This document shows positions 36,780 through 44,876 of a stretch of DNA of 64,000 bases, in pieces. The DNA comes from Sulfitobacter sp. DFL-14 (GTDB lineage: Bacteria > Pseudomonadota > Alphaproteobacteria > Rhodobacterales > Rhodobacteraceae). Positions within the stretch are counted from its first letter, which is position 1. Each line of letters opens with the position of its first letter. The stretch is taken from assembly GCF_003335585.1 (NCBI RefSeq), contig NZ_QBFD01000004.1, positions 103,250 through 167,249 of the forward strand. Reading direction: 5' to 3'. The notes under the pieces were generated by a model. That model searched no databases, was not told the DNA's origin, and worked only from the letters and a program-made list of their open reading frames with translations. The translations under genes were made by a program, and so were the position numbers.

Positions 36780-37573
36780 GAATGGTCGAAGCTCTGGACA
36801 CCGCGCAGCGGGACGGCGAAAAGCAGGATCCCAGATTTCTGACCTCGGTGGCGCGCGGGTTGCGGGTGCTGGAGGCCCTGTCGGCACATTATAGTGCGAT
36901 GTCGCTGACCGAGTTGTCGCGCAAGACCGACCTGACCGTGCCCACACTTCAACGCTTGACGGCAACCCTTGTCGAAGCCGGCTACGTTGAAAAGGAGCCG
37001 AGTTCCAAACGCTACGGTCTGACGGTCAAGACCGTCGACCTGCTGTTCAGCTACCTCTCCCGCAACCAGTTCGCCGAACGCGCCTGGCCGCATCTTGTGC
37101 ACCTCAGGGAAACCCTGGGCGTCAGCATTTCGATGTCGATACCGATTCAGGATTCGATGATCTATGTTCACCGCCTCGCGGCCTATGCGGGCGATTTCGA
37201 AAACACGCTGCCGGGGAAAAAGATCCCGCTGTGCCTGTCCGCCGCTGGCCGCTGTGTCCTGTCGCAGCAGCCCCGGCAGGTCGTGGAAAGCTACCTCGCG
37301 CAGGTTACCATACCGGCCCTCACCCCCTTCTCTCTGACCGATCCCGAGAAGATCCTGGCCGAAATCGACCTCTGCCGCGTGCGGGGCTATGCCCTTGTCA
37401 AACGGGAGACTTCACCGGGGCTGATGACCATCGCCTGCCCCGCGATGCGGGGAAAAACCGCCATCGCCGGGATTTCGGCGCATGTCCCCCTGGCAGGCAA
37501 CGACGAGGAGGCTTTTGTCGCCAAAGTGTTGCAGCCCGTCGTTTCGGTCTCTCATGCATTGAGCGCCGGATGA
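36776..37573 (+). CDS. IclR-family transcriptional regulator, second of a tandem pair
   Basis: The 265-residue protein has SVARGLRVLEALSAHYSAMS and SRKTDLTVPTLQRLTATLVE as the DNA-binding part and an IclR effector domain (ISMSIPIQDSMIYVHRLAA, CLSAAGRCVLS, SPGLMTIACPAM). It resembles PcaR/PobR-type IclR proteins of aromatic degradation in its domain pattern, but the ligand is unknown. ATG 36776 overlaps the first IclR gene by four bases; ATG 36764 and 36782 are alternatives. The two IclR proteins are not close copies, so this is a pair of different regulators made together. Confidence 0.87.
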   Translation: MRMVEALDTAQRDGEKQDPRFLTSVARGLRVLEALSAHYSAMSLTELSRKTDLTVPTLQRLTATLVEAGYVEKEPSSKRYGLTVKTVDLLFSYLSRNQFAERAWPHLVHLRETLGVSISMSIPIQDSMIYVHRLAAYAGDFENTLPGKKIPLCLSAAGRCVLSQQPRQVVESYLAQVTIPALTPFSLTDPEKILAEIDLCRVRGYALVKRETSPGLMTIACPAMRGKTAIAGISAHVPLAGNDEEAFVAKVLQPVVSVSHALSAG

Positions 37574-37655
37574 AGGCGTGTCGTGCAATCAGATTCTCCG
37601 GTTACCTGCCGGAATTCGGAACCTGTATCGTCAATGAAACCGGCAACATGAGATC

Positions 37656-38570
37656 ATGAACCTGCGCTTCCTCCGGACCGTCGTTGAACTGGCGCAAAGC
37701 CCGTCGTTGAACGCCGCCGCCAAGAAACTGAACCTCAGCCATTCGGCGGTGAGCCTGCAGATCAAGGCGCTGGAGGACGAACTCCAGTTCGCCATACTTG
37801 ATCGGTCCAAGCGCCCGCCGATCCTGACCCCGCAAGGGCTGGCCCTTGTCGAGCAAGCGCGCCGGATGGAGGATGTCGTGAGCGACATTCAGGCGCTGGC
37901 GGACACCAACCGGTTTTTCGGCAGGGTCTCTGTGGGTGCTGCCCCTTCCACTATCCAGACGCTCGTGGCGCCGACACTCGCCAGGCTCAGCATTGAACAC
38001 GCGGACCTAGAGATCGAACTGATCGCCGGGCTGTCCCATGACCTGATCAACATGGTTCTGGACGGGTCGATCCATGTGGCGCTGGTGACCGATCCGGGTG
38101 CGTCTTATCCAAACCTTGCCACCTTGCCGGTCTGCAGCGAACCGTTTCAGCTGTGGGTGTCGGATCTGGAGACCTCGGACGATTATCATACGATCCTGCG
38201 CACCCGGCCCTTCATATGGTTCACCCGCAGCACCGCCCTGTCCCGTCGCGCGGAGGCTTACCTGCAAAGGAACAGGATCAACGTCCTGTCCAAAATGGAT
38301 GTGAACTCCTTTGAAGGTGTCGAAGCGCTGGTCCGTCACAATCTGGGCATTTCGATCCTGCCCAAGCGGGCGCTTGCACCGCTACCGCGCGGGATACGGG
38401 CCATTGATCTGGAGGGCGGGGAGTTGAACCGAGAAGTCGTTCTGGCGAGCCGAAGGAACTCTCCGCGCAAACAGCTTGTCCAACGGATACATGAGGTGCT
38501 GCTGTCACTGATTGAAGGGCAATCGGAGAACGCAGATGGCGGTGCGGAAACCGACATACCCCCGGTGTGA
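37656..38570 (+). CDS. LysR-family transcriptional regulator (next to acyl-CoA dehydrogenase)
   Basis: The 304-residue regulator has the helix-turn-helix block AAKKLNLSHSAVSLQIKALEDEL and a substrate-binding-like effector domain (VSVGAAPSTIQTLVAPTLARL, HNLGISILPKRAL). It is the third regulator gene in a row, 82 bases after the second IclR gene. It lies upstream of and in line with the acyl-CoA dehydrogenase gene at 38822; an inverted repeat in the gap suggests it acts there. The C-terminal tail is short and polar. Confidence 0.88.
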   Translation: MNLRFLRTVVELAQSPSLNAAAKKLNLSHSAVSLQIKALEDELQFAILDRSKRPPILTPQGLALVEQARRMEDVVSDIQALADTNRFFGRVSVGAAPSTIQTLVAPTLARLSIEHADLEIELIAGLSHDLINMVLDGSIHVALVTDPGASYPNLATLPVCSEPFQLWVSDLETSDDYHTILRTRPFIWFTRSTALSRRAEAYLQRNRINVLSKMDVNSFEGVEALVRHNLGISILPKRALAPLPRGIRAIDLEGGELNREVVLASRRNSPRKQLVQRIHEVLLSLIEGQSENADGGAETDIPPV

Positions 38571-38630
38571 CCTAACCACTCAGGGCGGTGCTGCGCACCT
38601 TGATCCGGGCTCTGGTGCTTGCCGCCTGTA

Positions 38631-38646
38631 TTGAAAGTTTTTTCAA
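38631..38646. promoter_or_regulatory. Candidate LysR-type site upstream of the acyl-CoA dehydrogenase
   Basis: TTGAAA (38631-38636) and TTTCAA (38641-38646) are a 6-base inverted repeat with 4 bases between; another TTTCAA half follows at about 38662. The whole stretch is AT-rich and should hold the promoter. Confidence 0.45.
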
Positions 38647-38821
38647 CATTAGATTAAAGAATTTCAACCTAACGTATGAATATCTAACGGCCCTATGATC
38701 ACCGAAAGATGGTCAAAGGAAATACCTGATGAGCAACGCAGGTTCGCCCCGCCGAAACCCGGCACGGATACGCCCCTGGCGTTCTGGGCGGATGCGCAAA
38801 CCACCAAGATTTGAGGACCAG

Positions 38822-40054
38822 ATGAACACCCACACCGCATTCAGCACCTACAGGCTGCCGGAGAATCCCTGGCTGAACAAAATGCAGGCCCTGTCAAAGG
38901 ATATTGCCAGCCGCGCTGCCGAATGGGATCAGACCCGCAGTTACTGCTGGCCCGTGGTCAGGGATCTGGCCAAGGCGGGTCTGATGGGGATGTCCATCCC
39001 TCAGCGGTTCGGTGGCGGCGGCGCCAGCTTTCTGCAGGTTGCGCAGGTGGTCGAGGAAGCCGCGCGCAGCTGCACGCTGACCGCCCGCATCCTTGTGGAA
39101 GCCAACATGGGCGGCATCAGCGCCGTCATGGCCTATGGCACCGACCAGCAGCGTGAGTTCTGCGCGCCGATCGTGCTGGCGGGGGACAAGCCGGCGATCT
39201 GCATCACGGAGCCGGATGCCGGAAGCGCCGCAAGCGAGATGCAGACCCGCGCCGACAAGAAGGGGGATCGCTGGATCCTGAACGGCTGCAAGCACTGGAT
39301 CACCGGCGGCGGTGTCTCGAAACTCCATCTGATCTTTGCCCGATGCTTCGACGGGGGCGGCGCGGAGCTGGGGATCGGCGGATTCCTGGTCCATGTGGAC
39401 CCGGAGCAGGGTATCGACCCAAAGGGTTTCGAGGTTACCCGCCGCGAGCGGACCATGGGACTTTGCGGGATGCCCGAAGCCGAATTGCGGTTCTCTGATC
39501 TTGAGGTTTCCGAGGAGATGCGGCTCAGCACGCCTTCCGGTTTTGGCCGGGGATTTGCCGATCTCATGACAGCCTACAACAGCCAGCGCGTGGGCGCCGG
39601 CACCATCGCGATGGGCGTCGCGGCTGGCGCATTGGAACATGCAAAACGCTATCTGGGCGACCGCAAGCAGTTTGGCCGCCCGCTGGCTGAATTCCAGGGT
39701 TTGCAATGGATGATTGCCGATATGGATGCGCAGGTCCACGCCTCCCGCCTGATGCTGTTCGAAGCGGCACAATCGGCGGAATGGGACGGCAACCGCTTTC
39801 CCGACATGATGATGGCCGCCCGCGCGAAGGCATTTGCATCCGAAAGCGCGATCAAGGTCGTGAGCGATGCGTTGCAGATGTTCGGGGCACGCGGATACGG
39901 TGATCAGGAACCGCTTGAAAGAATGTACCGGGACGTGCGCATGTTCACCATTGGCGGCGGTACGGCGCAGATCCTCAAGACACAGGTGGCAGGCGCATTG
40001 CTGGGGATCAAGACACCGCAAAGCCGCAGTGGCTATGCGCAGAATAAACCCTGA
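38822..40054 (+). CDS. Acyl-CoA dehydrogenase family protein
   Basis: This 410-residue FAD enzyme has the three-domain plan of acyl-CoA dehydrogenases: an N-terminal helical domain, a middle beta domain (ICITEPDAGSAASEMQTRA, signature 1) and a C-terminal helical domain (RKQFGRPLAEFQGLQWMIADM and QMFGARGYGDQEPLERMYRD, signature 2). It introduces a double bond into an acyl-CoA, or in a few relatives removes sulfite from an acyl-CoA. The usual catalytic-base position lies near the C-terminal signature and should be checked. AGGA precedes ATG 38822; the frame opens earlier (38729) with a stretch of basic residues that does not look like the family. Confidence 0.88.
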   Translation: MNTHTAFSTYRLPENPWLNKMQALSKDIASRAAEWDQTRSYCWPVVRDLAKAGLMGMSIPQRFGGGGASFLQVAQVVEEAARSCTLTARILVEANMGGISAVMAYGTDQQREFCAPIVLAGDKPAICITEPDAGSAASEMQTRADKKGDRWILNGCKHWITGGGVSKLHLIFARCFDGGGAELGIGGFLVHVDPEQGIDPKGFEVTRRERTMGLCGMPEAELRFSDLEVSEEMRLSTPSGFGRGFADLMTAYNSQRVGAGTIAMGVAAGALEHAKRYLGDRKQFGRPLAEFQGLQWMIADMDAQVHASRLMLFEAAQSAEWDGNRFPDMMMAARAKAFASESAIKVVSDALQMFGARGYGDQEPLERMYRDVRMFTIGGGTAQILKTQVAGALLGIKTPQSRSGYAQNKP

Positions 40055-40134
40055 CGCGGGGAAGACAACAGAATGTCGATGAAACAATAATCTGACCCCT
40101 ACGGACTCGCATTCACGGCAAGACATAGACAGCC
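40055..40134. other. Short spacer between acyl-CoA dehydrogenase and decayed gene
   Basis: I see no feature here. Together with the pseudogene (40135-40387) and 40388-40476 it makes up a 422-base stretch without an intact gene. Confidence 0.5.
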
Positions 40135-40387
40135 ATCGTCATCTCTGGTCCCGGCGGGCCAGATGTTCTGGCTCCCAGGGAGATACCTGTTGAAACGCCC
40201 GGCGCGGGAGAGATCCTGATCCGCGTGAGATATCGAAGCGGCCGCAATCCCCGAGGTGGTCTTTACCACCTGGTCGAATTTCTTGCCCCTGATGTCGCTG
40301 CAAAAGGGTCAGTTCGCCTTGTTTCACGGCGGCACAAGCGGCGTCGGTCACATCGGTAAGGTCATGCTGCGTCTCGCGCCTGACTGA
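40135..40387 (+). pseudogene. Decayed NAD(P)H quinone oxidoreductase (zinc-free MDR family)
   Basis: Two pieces of one protein family can be read. Piece one, 40135 to about 40230, gives IVISGPGGPDVLAPREIPVE and then PGAGEILIRV, the normal N-terminus of Qor/PIG3 enzymes, but without a start codon (TAG-ACA-GCC stands where ATG is expected). Piece two, 40238-40387 in a shifted frame, gives AAAIPEVVFTTWSNFLPL and LFHGGTSGVGHIG, the nucleotide-binding turn that normally lies about 90 residues later. It then stops soon after. So the gene has lost its start, an internal block, and its C-terminal half. It lies on the strand of, and directly behind, the acyl-CoA dehydrogenase gene. Confidence 0.75.
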
Positions 40388-40476
40388 CACTCCCCAAGTC
40401 TGGTGGCTGGGCGATCGTCAGCTGACACAGCCACCGTAGCTGCCCGATGGATGGTGCGGGCGCTTCATATCCGCAT

Positions 40477-41091
40477 CTACCAAAGTGACTTTTTGTAAGC
40501 CGCGTCAAGCACCGTGTCGAATTCCTCCGCAGTTGCAGATAGTTCCGCATGGTCCTTCAATATCTCGCCCAGCGTCGGCATGTCCGACCGCGCGGGCCAA
40601 CTGTCCGGTGTCCAGAGCCGGGACCGGATAAAGGCCTTGGCGCAATGCATATAGACCTGTCGGACCTTGACCACCATCACCGCCAGTGCGGGCCGGTTGT
40701 TGACATGTAGCTCGGCGCAAAGCTCAGGATCGAGGGTCAGCCGCGCCTCCCCGTTGATGCGCAGAGTCTCGTTCATGCCGGGAATCACAAAGATCAACCC
40801 GATGGCGGGGTTTTCGATGATGTTTTCCCAGGTATCGAGCCGGTTGTTGCCGGGACGGTCCGGCAGGGCCAGGGTTGTGTCATCCAGCACTTTGACAAAC
40901 CCTGGCATATCGCCTTTGGGGGACACATCCGCAGCGCCTTTGCCGTCTTGTGATCCGACAAAGACAAAGGGGGAGCGTGCGATAAACCTTCGGGCATGTT
41001 CGTCGATCAGACGCAGCTCTTTTTGAACGGCAACGTCATGAACGTCATCGAACGCCGCTCTGAGCTGGTCTTTGGAGGTGATGTAATCCAT
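40477..41091 (-). CDS. Pyridoxamine 5'-phosphate oxidase-fold FMN-binding protein
   Basis: The 204-residue protein has a split-barrel flavin-binding fold. SPFVFVGSQDGKGAADVSPKGD, LALPDRPGNNRLDTWENI and GLIFVIPGMNETLRINGEA are typical of the PPOX-like group that acts on small molecules rather than on pyridoxamine phosphate. The product may be an FMN- or F420-dependent reductase or oxidase; the substrate is unknown. The start at 41091 gives MDYITSKDQL with AGGGAAGAG in front, whereas the open frame extends 25 codons upstream. It lies 81 bases downstream of the MFS gene on the same strand, which may form an operon with it. Confidence 0.82.
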   Translation of the reverse strand: MDYITSKDQLRAAFDDVHDVAVQKELRLIDEHARRFIARSPFVFVGSQDGKGAADVSPKGDMPGFVKVLDDTTLALPDRPGNNRLDTWENIIENPAIGLIFVIPGMNETLRINGEARLTLDPELCAELHVNNRPALAVMVVKVRQVYMHCAKAFIRSRLWTPDSWPARSDMPTLGEILKDHAELSATAEEFDTVLDAAYKKSLW

Positions 41092-41172
41092 TGTTCTCTT
41101 CCCTTGGCGATGAGGCCGCCCGAACCGGGCAAATGAAACCTCGCACCTATCTGTCAATTCGGTCAACCTGCC

Positions 41173-42369
41173 CTAGACTGTCGCGGGTTCCGCCTTGCCC
41201 AGCATCAGCACCGCGATCGCGGGCAGCACGATCAGCATGGAGACAATGGCGACCACGGCCCAGCCAAACCCGGTTACGACCAATCCGGCGGCGAATGCGC
41301 AGATTGTCGAAACAAGCGCGATCAGCGTGTCGTTCAACCCCTGCACGGCGGCTTTTTCTCCGTCTGTCACGGCGGTTGCCAACATGCTGGTTGCCCCGAT
41401 GAAGCCAAAGTTCCAGCCGACACCAAGCAGGATCAAAGAGCCGTAGAAATGGGCAGAGGACAGGCCCGCCGCAGCACCGACCGCGGCGATTGCCAGGATC
41501 ACCAGGCCGGTCACCGCAATACGCTCCTTGCCGAACCACTTGATCAGAAACCCGGTCACAAAGCTGGGTGCGAACATCGCAACGACGTGCCAGCGGATAA
41601 CATCGCCTGCGACCGCTTCGGTAAATCCGCATCCCAGCATGGCCAGTGGTGTCGGTATCATCATGAAAATCATCACGCCCTGTGAAATGGCCGCGATGCC
41701 GATTGCCCGCCGCACCGGCCCGCGCCGCAGCACGGCGAGAGAGGCAAAGCGCTTGGCCCCCGCGACACGACTTGCAACTGGCGCCCTTGGTATCCGGACA
41801 AGGGCGAGCGGGACCATGCCGACCAGAATGACAACGGCCAGCGCCACATAGGCACCTGCCAGGGGAATGGGTGCCAGGGCGTCTTTGGCCATGATGAAGA
41901 CCTGTGGTCCGCCAATCGCGGCCACCAGGCCAGAGGTCAGCATCAGCGATATCGCAACGGGTTGCCACTCGGGGCTGACCACCTCGGCGGCGGCAAAGCG
42001 AAAATACTGAAACGAAGACAGCGCCGCGCCAAGAATGAAGTGGGCCAGGCACAACAGAACGAAGTTGCCGCTGACCAGCGCCGACGCGCCAAGCGCCGTG
42101 CCGGCAAGTGCGAGGACCCCGCCCGCCGCAAAGCCGATCCTGCGGCCAAACCGCCCCATCAGCAGTGAAAACGGCGCTGCCGCCAGCATCCCGGCCAGGG
42201 TCTGGACAGATGCGGGTAGTGTGACAAGCGCCGCATTGGGGGACAGGTGCAAACCCGTCAGGCCGCCCAGAATAAGCAGCATCGGCATTGCAAATCCCAG
42301 AATCGTATTGGCCATCAAAAGGCCGATAAAGTTTCCGTTTCGGGCAAATCGTGCAACGGGCATCTGCAT
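41173..42369 (-). CDS. MFS transporter
   Basis: The 398-residue inner-membrane protein has about 12 hydrophobic segments. SLLMGRFGRRIGFAAGG between segments 2 and 3 is the MFS loop signature, and a polar central loop (about 185-205, RIPRAPVASRVAGAKRF) joins the halves. Its substrate and direction are not evident; relatives are often exporters. It is divergent from the GlxA-type regulator gene, with 77 bases between, so that regulator probably controls it. Confidence 0.85.
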   Translation of the reverse strand: MQMPVARFARNGNFIGLLMANTILGFAMPMLLILGGLTGLHLSPNAALVTLPASVQTLAGMLAAAPFSLLMGRFGRRIGFAAGGVLALAGTALGASALVSGNFVLLCLAHFILGAALSSFQYFRFAAAEVVSPEWQPVAISLMLTSGLVAAIGGPQVFIMAKDALAPIPLAGAYVALAVVILVGMVPLALVRIPRAPVASRVAGAKRFASLAVLRRGPVRRAIGIAAISQGVMIFMMIPTPLAMLGCGFTEAVAGDVIRWHVVAMFAPSFVTGFLIKWFGKERIAVTGLVILAIAAVGAAAGLSSAHFYGSLILLGVGWNFGFIGATSMLATAVTDGEKAAVQGLNDTLIALVSTICAFAAGLVVTGFGWAVVAIVSMLIVLPAIAVLMLGKAEPATV

Positions 42370-42446
42370 ATTCCTGTTCGGCTGGCTTGACTCAGTCAGC
42401 TATAGGAGAGATCACATATGTCTTAAATGACAATCAGGTATCGAAT

Positions 42447-43403
42447 ATGGACAATCATCGCAACGCCCGGAACATTGATGTCCTGCTGTTTGACGACATA
42501 AACCTGCTGGACGCGGCAGGGCCGGTGCAGGCGTTCGAGGCCGCGAATACGGATAATCGCATCAGATACCAGACCCGCTATGTCTCGCTGGACGGGGCCC
42601 CGGTGCGTGCAGGCTGCGGGTTGCGGCTCGTTGCCAATGCCCGGCTTTCCGCCGCAGCCGGGGGCGCGGACCTGCTGATCCCCGGCGGTGCCGGGGTGGA
42701 TGCACTGACCACCAACACCGGCCTGCTTGAAATCATCCGAAAACGGGCCGGGACAGAAGGCCGCCTGATTTCTGTCTGTTCCGGGGCATTGGTCCTGGCC
42801 GCAGCGGGCGTGTTGGACGGGCTGAAGGCAACGACCCATTGGTCGCGTGAGGAAGACATCCGGAACTACCCCGGGGTTTTTTGGGACCTGGACCGTATCA
42901 ACATCACCCAGGGCAAGGTCTTTACCTCTGCCGGCGTGACCACGGGCATTGACCTGGCGCTTTCGATCATTCAGGCCGATTGCGGGCCAAAGGTCGCGCT
43001 TTCGGTCGCGCGCGAACTTGTTGTCCAGTTGCGCCGCACGGGCGGACAAAGCCAATATGCCTTTCATCTCGCCGGACAGTTCGCAAAGGGCGAAGCCCTG
43101 ACCGAACTCATTGAAAAGGTTGTTGCGGCCCCGCATCTGGACTGGTCGCTTGATGCCCTGGCCGATGCTGCGGGCATGAACGCACGCACGCTGACCCGCC
43201 GCTTCAAGCGCGACACAGGTGAAACACCGGCGCAATTTGTGGAGAAGGTGCGCGTCGATCACGCCCGCGGCCTGCTCTCGGGAAACCTGCCGCTCAAGCA
43301 AGTGGCGGTCGACTGCGGTTTTGGTGACCTGCAACGCCTCAGACGGGCCTTTCAGCGGCAGTTTGGTGTTCAGTTAAGCGACTACCGCAATATGTTCACC
43401 TGA
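42447..43403 (+). CDS. GlxA-family regulator (DJ-1/PfpI domain plus AraC helix-turn-helix)
   Basis: The 318-residue protein combines a DJ-1/PfpI-like domain (1-180) and a C-terminal AraC domain (LADAAGMNARTLTRRFKRDTG, VAVDCGFGDLQRLRRAFQRQFG). In the DJ-1 part the nucleophile-elbow sequence SVCSGALVLAAAG keeps the cysteine. Such regulators often sense amines or amino-acid derivatives (GlxA, GbdR, ArgR groups). ATG 42447 gives MDNHRNARNIDVLLFDD; an in-frame extension would overlap the divergent MFS gene. Control of the MFS gene is the simplest idea. Confidence 0.88.
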   Translation: MDNHRNARNIDVLLFDDINLLDAAGPVQAFEAANTDNRIRYQTRYVSLDGAPVRAGCGLRLVANARLSAAAGGADLLIPGGAGVDALTTNTGLLEIIRKRAGTEGRLISVCSGALVLAAAGVLDGLKATTHWSREEDIRNYPGVFWDLDRINITQGKVFTSAGVTTGIDLALSIIQADCGPKVALSVARELVVQLRRTGGQSQYAFHLAGQFAKGEALTELIEKVVAAPHLDWSLDALADAAGMNARTLTRRFKRDTGETPAQFVEKVRVDHARGLLSGNLPLKQVAVDCGFGDLQRLRRAFQRQFGVQLSDYRNMFT

Positions 43404-43459
43404 CCCTGCGCTGATGTCAGAATTGTTCTTGATCTCAAGGCAGTAGGCGCAAGGCTGCA

Positions 43460-43846
43460 CTACCTCGCCAAAACGGGCAGATACCCGATCCAACACAGAT
43501 ATGCACCGGCCAGGATAAAGCCGACCGTACTTGCAGTAAGGACCCTGCCGGTTGTCTTGGGGGTCTGCAGTGTCGTCTCTGGCACGGCGATCAGTGCCGC
43601 GCCTTTTACAACGGCAGCGACGCCGATCATGCTGACGACAATCTCGGCAAGCCCCGACCATCGGAAATGGTTATTCAGCACGATCATCCCGACAATGAAA
43701 TGCACTGCCCCGGACAGGTTCAGCAGGATCGGGTCGGCCTGTGCGTTCCCCATGACCATACGTTGATAGAAGTCGCGGGAAACTGCAAAGCCCAGTCCGG
43801 TCAGCAGCAGATATGGCCCGGCTATTCTTGCGATAAGCTCCGTCAT
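43460..43846 (-). CDS. Small four-helix membrane protein of unknown function
   Basis: The 128-residue product has four hydrophobic segments (about 6-24, 38-58, 66-87 and 103-124) and few charges. I do not recognise a named family. GAGAG precedes the ATG at 43846, and an ATG at 43864 is possible. The gene is convergent with the GlxA-type regulator and is preceded by 250 bases (43847-44096) in which I see no gene or clear control element. Confidence 0.65.
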   Translation of the reverse strand: MTELIARIAGPYLLLTGLGFAVSRDFYQRMVMGNAQADPILLNLSGAVHFIVGMIVLNNHFRWSGLAEIVVSMIGVAAVVKGAALIAVPETTLQTPKTTGRVLTASTVGFILAGAYLCWIGYLPVLAR

Positions 43847-44096
43847 GGGGTACTCTCGTTCCATCGCGGGTCCGACCACATGGGCCACGAACAATGCAAA
43901 GGCTAAGGCTAAGGTGCAGTCGCCGGTTACGTCAACCAACCCGCACCTGGGTCGCCCTGCGCCATTGCTTTTGCAAAATCGGACGTTTTGCCCGCGATTG
44001 CAGGGACACCTATGTCGAGAACCCATCCAGCAGGCTGCCCGGGCCGCCATGCAAGTATCAACGGAAAGCAGCTAACCATCACGCCGTACAGACATG

Positions 44097-44876
44097 TTAT
44101 GCCGTCAGTCCGCCGTCCACACGCAGTTCCACCCCCGTGATATAAGCAGCTTCCTCCGATGCCAGAAACAATGCCGCCCGCGCGACGTCCCAGGCGGTCC
44201 CCTGTCGGCCCATCGGCACCATCGCAGCCCGGTTTGCCGCCAGCGTGGCCGGGTCAGTCTCTCCATCGACAAAGGCCGTGACATGCGGCGTGTCGATGAC
44301 ACCCGGCAACAGAACATTGGACCTTATCTGATAGGGCGCATTCTCGCGCGCGACTGACCGTGCCAAGCGCACCAGCCCCATCTTGGACACTTCGTAAGAG
44401 ACATAGGAATAGGGCGCGGAATAGACCGCCGCCAGTGACGAGACAAAGACGATTGCCCCGCTTTTCTGCGCCCGCATCGCGGGCAGGACCGCGCGCACCA
44501 TCCGCATCGCGCCTGTCAGGTTGACGTCGAACACGCGCGCCCAGGCTTCATCATCGGTGTCCAGAACGCCACCCGCCTGGCTGATCCCGACGTTGTAGTC
44601 CAGAATGTCGATACCACCCCACAGCGCCGCCATCCGTGCCATCACCAGCGCCCCGGACTCAGGGTCCGTGACATCGGCGGCCAGCACTTCGGCCGTGCCG
44701 CCCTCTGACCGGATCAATTCAGCGGTTGCCTCGGCGGCGTCGTGGTTGCGGTCCACGCAGAGCAGGTTTGCTCCCTCGCGCGCAAAGAGCGCTGCGGTGG
44801 CCTTGCCATTGCCCCAGCCCTCCCCGACCGAACCGGCCCCGATGATGGCGGCGCGTTTTCCTGCAAGCCGGTTCAT
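44097..44876 (-). CDS. Short-chain dehydrogenase/reductase
   Basis: The 259-residue SDR has a Gly-rich cofactor loop near residues 13-24 with the unusual sequence GAGSVGEGWGNGKA, Asp42 that favours NAD, the active-site serine at 146/147 (VFVSSLAAV) and the YEVSK pair Tyr161-Lys165. It is the last gene of the minus-strand operon, overlapping the dctM stop by four bases, so its substrate is probably the molecule imported by the TRAP system or a product of it, for instance a 2-hydroxy acid or acyloin. An earlier start (44903) is less likely because family members begin at MNRLAGKRAAI. Confidence 0.9.
   Translation of the reverse strand: MNRLAGKRAAIIGAGSVGEGWGNGKATAALFAREGANLLCVDRNHDAAEATAELIRSEGGTAEVLAADVTDPESGALVMARMAALWGGIDILDYNVGISQAGGVLDTDDEAWARVFDVNLTGAMRMVRAVLPAMRAQKSGAIVFVSSLAAVYSAPYSYVSYEVSKMGLVRLARSVARENAPYQIRSNVLLPGVIDTPHVTAFVDGETDPATLAANRAAMVPMGRQGTAWDVARAALFLASEEAAYITGVELRVDGGLTA

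Noticed and set aside
38894..40126. A 410-codon open frame on the minus strand
   Set aside because: It is antisense to the acyl-CoA dehydrogenase, which has clear family signatures.
40139..40390. A minus-strand open frame in the gap after the acyl-CoA dehydrogenase
   Set aside because: The plus strand of the same bases gives two convincing pieces of a quinone oxidoreductase, so this frame is a shadow of a pseudogene.
43847..44096. Possible extension of the small membrane protein gene upstream to 44050
   Set aside because: The extra residues are rich in Cys and Arg and not membrane-like, and a good ribosome binding site stands directly before 43846.
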